A stretch of DNA of 64,000 nucleotides from Bradyrhizobium sp. AUGA SZCCT0176 (GTDB lineage: Bacteria > Pseudomonadota > Alphaproteobacteria > Rhizobiales > Xanthobacteraceae): contig NZ_JAFCMB010000017.1 of NCBI RefSeq assembly GCF_018130145.1, positions 81,316 through 145,315 on the forward strand, written 5' to 3'. The notes under the pieces were generated by a model. That model saw only the letters and a list, made by a program, of their open reading frames with translations, was not told the origin of the DNA and ran no database searches. Numbering within the stretch: the first letter of the stretch is position 1; each line of letters begins with the position of its first letter. Both the position numbers and the translations under genes were made by a program. This document shows, piece by piece, positions 58,829 to 64,000 of this stretch.

Positions 58829-59083
58829 CTATCCGCCACGCGATTCCACCACCTTGCGGCAGGGGTCGGACAGTTTCGACTTGTTGTCGCGCAGGCAGGC
58901 GTTCATCTGCGGCGGCTTGCCGATATGCTCGGCGCAGAATTTCCCGGCATCGGAACGGCAAGCCATCTGCTCTTCGCGGCTCGGCCCGGATTGGGCTGAC
59001 GCCAGCGCACTGCCGGCGAGCAGAAAAATCAGCGAGACGAGGGCGGTTGCGACAGGCGTGGATTTCTGAACTGGCTTTTTCAT
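58829..59083 (-). CDS. Small periplasmic Cys-rich protein
   Basis: The 84-residue product has a signal peptide (STPVATALVSLIFLLAGSAL, cleavage after ASAQ) and a short mature part with four Cys in QMACRSDAGKFCAEHIGKPP, NACLRD and DPCRKV. This spacing (C-x7-C ... C-x9-11-C) is typical of the Cys-rich-repeat small periplasmic proteins common in Bradyrhizobium. It probably forms two disulfides. The role is unknown. Confidence 0.82.
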   Translation of the reverse strand: MKKPVQKSTPVATALVSLIFLLAGSALASAQSGPSREEQMACRSDAGKFCAEHIGKPPQMNACLRDNKSKLSDPCRKVVESRGG

Positions 59084-59331
59084 GGATCACCTTGGCTGGG
59101 GCGTTGACGGGTTGAACGAGCGTTCGCGGGAAAACTCGTCGAGGCCGGCTGCGCGGTCCATGCCATGTTCATGGCAGCGAAAATTCCCCTGCAAACGCCC
59201 CGCGACATCGACCCACCATCTTCATGGGATGTTGCCGCGCGCCGGTCTGGCCCAAGTACCTCTCCACGTCGGCTGCGGTGACCGGTCGGTCCATCGCAAG
59301 GCTGCACGGCAAAATAATCAGGAGAGGTTAC

Positions 59332-59613
59332 ATGTTGAGGATTTCTAGATGGCTGCGCGCCGGTCTGACCGCGACTGCGCTTTCGACCGTGGCAGCGCTT
59401 TCGCTTCATGCCGGCTCGGCCCAGGCGGCGGTGGTCTATTGCAAGACGGCCGGCGTGCCGCAGGGCTGCGTGGTGCGGCCGACGCCGGTGGCCGCGGTAG
59501 CGGTTGCCACACCCCGCGTCGGCGTCGTTGGCGTCGGCGCGCGCGGCGTCGGTGTCCGCCCCGGCACGGCGTGGAATCGTGGCGGCCCGGTCAACCGCGT
59601 GGGGCGAAGGTAA
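59332..59613 (+). CDS. Small exported Val/Gly-rich protein
   Basis: The ATG at 59332 follows GGAGAGG and gives 93 residues. A signal peptide (RISRWLRAGLTATALSTVAA, cleavage near AQAAV) is followed by a short Cys pair region (VVYCKTAGVPQGCVVRP) and a Val/Gly-rich tail (RVGVVGVGARGVGVRPG). Similar small proteins with YCxxxGxPxGCVxRP are common in Bradyrhizobium. The function is unknown. Confidence 0.82.
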   Translation: MLRISRWLRAGLTATALSTVAALSLHAGSAQAAVVYCKTAGVPQGCVVRPTPVAAVAVATPRVGVVGVGARGVGVRPGTAWNRGGPVNRVGRR

Positions 59614-59628
59614 CTTCACACGGGTATC

Positions 59629-59678
59629 GCGTTTTCGAGCGAAATGGGTACCGGTTCGCGTGAAGAAAACGCGTCAAA
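59629..59678 (+). repeat. Palindromic repeat A, copy 7
   Basis: GCGTTTTCGAGCGAAATGGG paired with TTCGCGTGAAGAAAACGC. It lies between two convergent genes, ending 3 bp before the histidine kinase stop. Confidence 0.85.
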
Positions 59679-59680
59679 CT

Positions 59681-61612
59681 TCAAGCACTACCGTCGCTAT
59701 CGGGAAAGCGGTGCGGCAAGGTCAGCCGCACCTGCGTTCCGCCGGCGCCGGATGTCAAATCTAACCCGGCGCCGCAGCGGGCGGCGCGGCTTTGCATGTT
59801 GCGCAGGCCGCGTCCCGCTTTGGCGCCCTCGGCTGGCGCTTCGCCATCAGCGGCCAGCGCAAAACCCTTGCCGTCGTTCGCAATCGTGATGCAGCCCTGA
59901 TCGAGGCCGTCTACATCGCGCAAAGTCTCGATGCTGACCGTGATGCGGCGCGCGCCGGAGTGCTTGACCGCATTGGTCAGGGCTTCATCCAGCAGCCGCA
60001 TGATCTGGATCACGTGCCAGGGCCGCAATTCCGGATGCACCGGCAGGCCCGGCGGCGTTATCGTCCAATCGAGCTCGATGTCGTGCGGGCGCAGCTGCGC
60101 CATCGCGCGCTCGCGCCATGATCCCAGCGCCAGCATCAGGTCGCCGCCGATGTCATCCATGGAGTCGATGACAAGGCGCAGATCCTTCAGCGCCGCCCGC
60201 GCAGCGTCGCCGATACCAGCGCTCGCATCATTGCCGCGTTCGCTGAGCGCCACGATGCTGACGAGCTGGCCGCCGAGGCCATCGTGCAGGTCGCGCATCA
60301 GCCGGGTGCGCTCGCGGGCCAACGCCGCGGCCCGCGCGCGTTCTTCCTCGCGGGCGAAGCTGGCCTTCAATTTGTCTTCGGCCTCGCGCACCTGGGTGAC
60401 GAGGCGGCCGGCAAAACTGTCGACCTGGTTGAGCGCGCGTGCGAACCGCCAGGTCAGCGCCGCGCCGATCGCCACCAGCATCGCCGAATAGGACAATCGC
60501 GAGAAGAAGATGCGTCTATCAGGGACGATCTGCAGCACCGAGAGCATGTCGTGGATCCAGCTGGTCAGCACGATGGTGACCGCGCAGCCCAAGAGGATGC
60601 TGGCGGCGTCCTGCCGCCGCAGCACCACATTCCCGGCGATGACCGCTATCACGATCAGGCAAATTCCGACCGTCGGCGTGCCGATGAAAAGATACAGCGA
60701 CCGGACCGCGGCCTGGCCGCTGATCAGCCCGGTCATGGCGAGGATTATTCCGGGTGCAAAGATCAGCGCACCCCAGCGCGGCCATTTGCGGCCAAAGAAC
60801 AGGATCGCGAAAGCCAGCACAAGCCCGCTCTCGAGCGGCGCGGAGGCGATCGCAATGGCGTTGAGCCCGGCGTACGGTGAGTTATCGATCGGCGTCGACA
60901 GAAACGCCTGCAAGACGCCGACCGCCATTGCCGCCGCCAGCATGCCGTAAGCCGGTTCATGCCGTCGCATCACCCACATGATGCTGAGGATGACCGCAAG
61001 GATCGCCTGCCAGGCCGAAAACACGATCGGCAACGTGACGAACAGCAGTGCCCGCCGGTCGTAATAAGGACGGAGAATGTCGTCAGGTCCAACGTAGGGC
61101 GTGTCGAGAAACGCCGAGATCGGGCCCCACACCAGCACGCGAATGGTGAGTTCGTTCGAACCGCCGTGCAGCAGCGCCGACGGAATCACGGCGATCTGAG
61201 GCGTGGAGCGGTCAGGCCGGTTGGCGACCGGATCGCGCCTTGAGTCCAGCACCGCGACGCCGTTGACGGCGACTTCGGCGGCATTGGTGAAGCGCGGCAG
61301 ATAGATCGACCACGCGCGCTGCGGTTGCTCGGCCGGCCATGTGAACCGGCCGGAATAGGTCGGCTGATCGTCGGCCGCCGACCGCGCGCTGGCGAAATGC
61401 GGCAAGGTTACAGACCGCTCGGTGTCGCCTTGCCTCAGCCTGAACTCGGTCACGGCAAAACTTTGGGGCGGTGCAGGCAGCGGCTGTCGCAGGATGAAGC
61501 CGCAGGCGGCGGCGATCAGCACCTGTAGCAGCACATATTGCAACAGGCGGGAGACCTGCAGCCGCCGGCGCACCTCGCCGGGAGGAGCCTCGATTGCGGC
61601 GTCCTCGCTCAC
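59681..61612 (-). CDS. NarL-type sensor histidine kinase with 7TM-DISM-like sensor
   Basis: The 643-residue kinase has one N-terminal membrane segment (about 24-41), an extracytoplasmic beta-rich domain (about 45-185) and some seven further helices (about 190-400), like 7TMR-DISM receptors. A coiled coil precedes the dimerisation His in RTRLMRDLHDGLGGQLVSIV (HisKA_3 type). The ATPase has LDEALTNAVKHSGARRI and NDGKGF, and ends AGRGLRNMQSRAARCGAGL. It forms an operon with the response regulator upstream, overlapping its stop by 4 bp. The signal is unknown. Confidence 0.93.
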   Translation of the reverse strand: MSEDAAIEAPPGEVRRRLQVSRLLQYVLLQVLIAAACGFILRQPLPAPPQSFAVTEFRLRQGDTERSVTLPHFASARSAADDQPTYSGRFTWPAEQPQRAWSIYLPRFTNAAEVAVNGVAVLDSRRDPVANRPDRSTPQIAVIPSALLHGGSNELTIRVLVWGPISAFLDTPYVGPDDILRPYYDRRALLFVTLPIVFSAWQAILAVILSIMWVMRRHEPAYGMLAAAMAVGVLQAFLSTPIDNSPYAGLNAIAIASAPLESGLVLAFAILFFGRKWPRWGALIFAPGIILAMTGLISGQAAVRSLYLFIGTPTVGICLIVIAVIAGNVVLRRQDAASILLGCAVTIVLTSWIHDMLSVLQIVPDRRIFFSRLSYSAMLVAIGAALTWRFARALNQVDSFAGRLVTQVREAEDKLKASFAREEERARAAALARERTRLMRDLHDGLGGQLVSIVALSERGNDASAGIGDAARAALKDLRLVIDSMDDIGGDLMLALGSWRERAMAQLRPHDIELDWTITPPGLPVHPELRPWHVIQIMRLLDEALTNAVKHSGARRITVSIETLRDVDGLDQGCITIANDGKGFALAADGEAPAEGAKAGRGLRNMQSRAARCGAGLDLTSGAGGTQVRLTLPHRFPDSDGSA

Positions 61613-62286
61613 AGCCGGATCAGGCCTTGCTGCACCGCCTCGAACACCGCTTCGCCCCGGGTGTGCACTTCGAGCTTGCGATAGATGCTCTTGATGTGCC
61701 CGGGCACGGTCTGCCGCGACAGGCCGAGATGGCCCGCGATCTCGGCGTAGCTGAAACCCTTGGCTATGCCCCAGAGGATATCGATCTCGCGCGGGGTCAG
61801 TTTGGCGGTGTTGAGCGGCGGGCCGGGCGGCGGCTCCGGATTGTTCTGGGTCCGGCGCACGATGAAACGCGCGATCGAGGCCGAGATCGGCGAATGTCCG
61901 GCCACGAGGTCGCGGACGGTGGCGGCGATGTCGGTCGGAAACGCGTCCTTGAGCAAATAGCCGGTGGCGCCGACGGTGATCGCCGAGATCACGCTCTCCT
62001 CGTCGCCGAGGATCGAGATCACCATGATCTCGGTGTCGGGAAAGCGCTGGCGCGTCTCGCGGATCAGATCGATGCCGTGGCCGTCAGGCAATTGCAGATC
62101 GGTCAGCAGCACCTTCGGCGCGCCCTGCGCCAGGCCGGCCTTGGCTTCGGCCAGCGTCGCCGCCGCGCGTACCTGATAGCCCGCCTTGGTCAGCGCGTCC
62201 TGCAGCCGCCACAATGTCGGCGCGTCGTCTTCGACCAGCAAAACGGAGATGGCCTGCGAAAGCGGTTCATCGCTCAACGGCGTCAT
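61609..62286 (-). CDS. LuxR/NarL-family response regulator
   Basis: The 225-residue regulator has a receiver domain with acidic pocket VEDD (18-21), phosphorylation Asp63 in LLTDLQLPDGHG and Lys in GYLLKDAFP, and a C-terminal LuxR-type HTH (LTPREIDILWGIAKGFSYAE, IAGHLGLSRQTVPGHIKSIY). It is the partner of the kinase encoded just downstream (ATGA overlap at 61609-61612). Targets are not visible. The GTVPGHIKS variant replaces the usual TVKxH. Confidence 0.95.
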   Translation of the reverse strand: MTPLSDEPLSQAISVLLVEDDAPTLWRLQDALTKAGYQVRAAATLAEAKAGLAQGAPKVLLTDLQLPDGHGIDLIRETRQRFPDTEIMVISILGDEESVISAITVGATGYLLKDAFPTDIAATVRDLVAGHSPISASIARFIVRRTQNNPEPPPGPPLNTAKLTPREIDILWGIAKGFSYAEIAGHLGLSRQTVPGHIKSIYRKLEVHTRGEAVFEAVQQGLIRL

Positions 62287-62383
62287 GGAATTGGCTCCGG
62301 CCGCCTGTCCCCGCGCGGCCCTGCGCGAGTTTAACCGTTCGAGGGGGATTTGGGACAGCCATGTTTATGGGGGAGGTCACATA

Positions 62384-62407
62384 GGGGAGGGACCATACCC
62401 CCTCCCC
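62384..62407. other. GC-rich hairpin in the divergent region upstream of the response regulator
   Basis: GGGGAGGG (62384-62391) and CCCTCCCC (62400-62407) pair around an 8-nt loop. It lies about 100 bp upstream of the minus-strand response-regulator start and 120 bp upstream of the plus-strand gene at 62524. It may be an operator or leader structure; no further support. Confidence 0.35.
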
Positions 62408-62523
62408 GGTGAACCTGCGGGGCCAAACCGTTAAGTTACGGGATAAAAAAGTAATCCGGTTGCAAGGAACGCGCCCCACACTTCGGGGCAGCTCATCAGG
62501 GCCGGATCAGGGATCCTTTCCAA

Positions 62524-63684
62524 GTGACGCCCAAGAATGAACTCCAGGCTGATCGGATCCGAAAATACCTCGGTCATTTGACGTCGCATGCGCGCAGCAG
62601 CCTGCTCGTCGAAATCGAGCGGATGCAGATGTATGACGAGGACATTTCGGGCTTCGAAATTATCCTGGCAGAACTGCGCGCCGAGTTTCGCAAGAGCGGC
62701 GAGACCCACAACCGGATCGGCAATCCGTCGCGCTACTTCTTCAAGCCGATCGAAGCATTGTTCGTCGACCGCTCGCCCGAGCGCGCCAATTCCGGCCAGA
62801 TATCGCGCGGGTCGCTGTCGGCGATCTGGGAATGGATCAACCAGGATCAGCTGCCGTCGATGGCGCGCGATTATTGCGAGCAGATGAAGCAGCTGATCGT
62901 GAAGGACAATCCGGACGAAGCCAAGCTGATCGTCGCCGGCTTCCAGTCCAAGGTAGTCAAGACGATCGAGGGGCTTCTCGGCTCCGAGCAGGGCGTTTCC
63001 GACGTACGAAGAGCTCTTGGCCAGTATACCGGCTCCCGCGCCAGCTTTGACGATCTCAAGAAGATCCTGCTGGCGTTGCGGCTCCGCGACGCCATCGTCG
63101 CCTTCAATGAAGCGTTGCCATCCAAGGTGGATGATTTCGACGGCGACGCGCTTTCCAGGATACGCGGTCATCTCGACACGTTCGCGGCCAAACATCCCGA
63201 AGCGATGCCGTTTGCCCTGACCATGGTGACGAAGCACCTCAAGGTGCCATGGCAACTGGCCCGTCTCGCGACCAGGTCGGCGCGCAGCAAGAATGCCGCC
63301 GAGATCGCGGCGACCCGCTATGCGATCAGCATCGCCATGGTGCTCGACCATCTCGACGACCAACGAATAGAGCTGAGCCACGCTTTGAAGCGCAACCGTA
63401 TTTCGATCGCCAGGGACATTCTCACCGACATCTACGATATCGAACACGCGCTGCGGACCTCGATCGATCGCATCGACCAGACCGATTGGGGACGAAAGCT
63501 CGACGCCGTGATGGCCGCGGTAGCGTCCGATTTGCAGGCTGAGCTGCAGTCCCTGCCGGGAAATCTCCACCACGTCCTTGAATCGCACACGCTGCATCGT
63601 CATCACGCCGAGCCGGTGGGACTGGCGTTCCTGGTGCAGAAGGGACGCAATTTGATCGGGCTTGGCAGAGGTAGGATGGGCTGA
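62524..63684 (+). CDS. All-helical cytoplasmic protein of unknown function
   Basis: The 386-residue product begins at a GTG (62524). It has no signal peptide or membrane segment and is predicted helical throughout, with charged segments such as SLLVEIERMQMYDEDISGFE, RYAISIAMVLDHLDDQRIEL and ISIARDILTDIYDIEHALRT. RYFFKPIEALFVDRSPER may form a conserved loop. I do not recognise a family. It is divergent from the two-component operon. Confidence 0.72.
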   Translation: MTPKNELQADRIRKYLGHLTSHARSSLLVEIERMQMYDEDISGFEIILAELRAEFRKSGETHNRIGNPSRYFFKPIEALFVDRSPERANSGQISRGSLSAIWEWINQDQLPSMARDYCEQMKQLIVKDNPDEAKLIVAGFQSKVVKTIEGLLGSEQGVSDVRRALGQYTGSRASFDDLKKILLALRLRDAIVAFNEALPSKVDDFDGDALSRIRGHLDTFAAKHPEAMPFALTMVTKHLKVPWQLARLATRSARSKNAAEIAATRYAISIAMVLDHLDDQRIELSHALKRNRISIARDILTDIYDIEHALRTSIDRIDQTDWGRKLDAVMAAVASDLQAELQSLPGNLHHVLESHTLHRHHAEPVGLAFLVQKGRNLIGLGRGRMG

Positions 63685-64000
63685 TCCCTCCCGCGGACCC
63701 ATCAGCATCGATGCACCCGCGACATTCTGACCCGACGGGCAAATCAATTCTGGTTTCCGGAATTCGTGTCAAGCCCCAGAATGAAAAATATTTCTGTTTA
63801 CCAGAAGGCAAATCAGGTGCATATCTTCGGCCATCCCGTCCTACTCAGAAGGGCGTCGGCCGTCGTCACGGACGTTGGACGGGTTGCGGTGGACGCTGGT
63901 TTGCGCTGAGACGACGGCGCGGACGAGCGTACGGCAAAACCGTGTGGTCCTGGCGCCCGTTGCAGGCGTCAAGCTGTCGGAGAAGCGCAAGCGGGAACGG
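63685..64000. other. Right-edge non-coding stretch
   Basis: About 315 bp follows the last gene. The 63740-63830 part is AT-rich (TGAAAAATATTTCTG). The remainder (63840-64000) is GC-rich, with a plus-strand open frame that runs off the edge but has no start signal. I cannot decide whether a gene starts here. Confidence 0.35.

Noticed and set aside
312..63000. CRISPR array
   Set aside because: The repeats present are dispersed palindromes between genes. No regularly spaced direct repeats and no cas genes were seen.

Overview
The window looks like chromosomal DNA of an alphaproteobacterium of the Bradyrhizobium/Rhodopseudomonas type. The evidence is high-GC coding sequence, the ispH-thrB-rnhA order, a minCDE operon preceded by a CtrA-type box, an NdvA-like glucan exporter, a TrcR/DUF1013 regulator, fused TRAP-TAXI transport genes, and many short palindromic intergenic repeats. 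Genus-level assignment is inference.

Positions 1-10,470 hold the most unusual region. An intact tRNA-Leu(GAG) gene (220-304) is followed by about 10 kb of minus-strand genes. A 14-bp exact copy of the tRNA 3' end recurs at 10456-10469, which I read as the far attachment site of an island integrated at the tRNA. No integrase is visible. The cargo is a retron-like system: a WGR plus helical-repeat protein (6886-10041), a winged-helix/SWIM zinc-finger protein (5222-6889), a structured non-coding RNA with the layout of an msr-msd (4921-5158), and a retron-type reverse transcriptase (3049-4872). The RT carries a Pro/Ala-rich linker and two predicted membrane helices at its C-terminus. From memory this composition matches retron type XIII (ARM + WHSWIM + RT). 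Downstream on the same strand is a trypsin-like protease fused to an EndoG-type nuclease (505-2640), possibly a further component or a second defence gene.

Positions 10,680-24,100 are ordinary chromosome: an HDAC-family deacetylase, exported proteins of unknown function, a GNAT acetyltransferase, a degenerate EAL protein, a TctC/Bug binding protein, a TRAP-TAXI transporter (fused permease plus binding protein), an SDR and two further hypothetical proteins. Positions 24,300-34,350 hold propionyl-CoA synthetase, small proteins, TrcR, ispH, thrB, rnhA, a peroxiredoxin, a DUF924 protein and a FadD-like ligase. Positions 34,500-43,000 hold a D,D-carboxypeptidase with a Lys/Ala-rich tail, the NdvA-like exporter, an orphan ABC binding protein, a Gly/Tyr-rich exported protein with a clear terminator, a HisE-like protein, a DedA-family protein and a nitronate monooxygenase.

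Positions 43,100-47,500 hold an aldehyde dehydrogenase divergent from a ModE/LysR-like regulator, then an SDR and a thioesterase-like protein. Positions 47,600-53,320 hold minCDE behind a perfect CtrA box, followed by a KaiC-like double ATPase overlapping a hybrid histidine kinase. Positions 53,300-64,000 hold another acyl-CoA ligase, a second nitronate monooxygenase, several small exported proteins, a second CtrA box in a divergent intergenic region, a NarL-type two-component pair and an unknown all-helical protein. Seven copies of one roughly 50-bp palindrome and several larger palindromic elements lie between genes.
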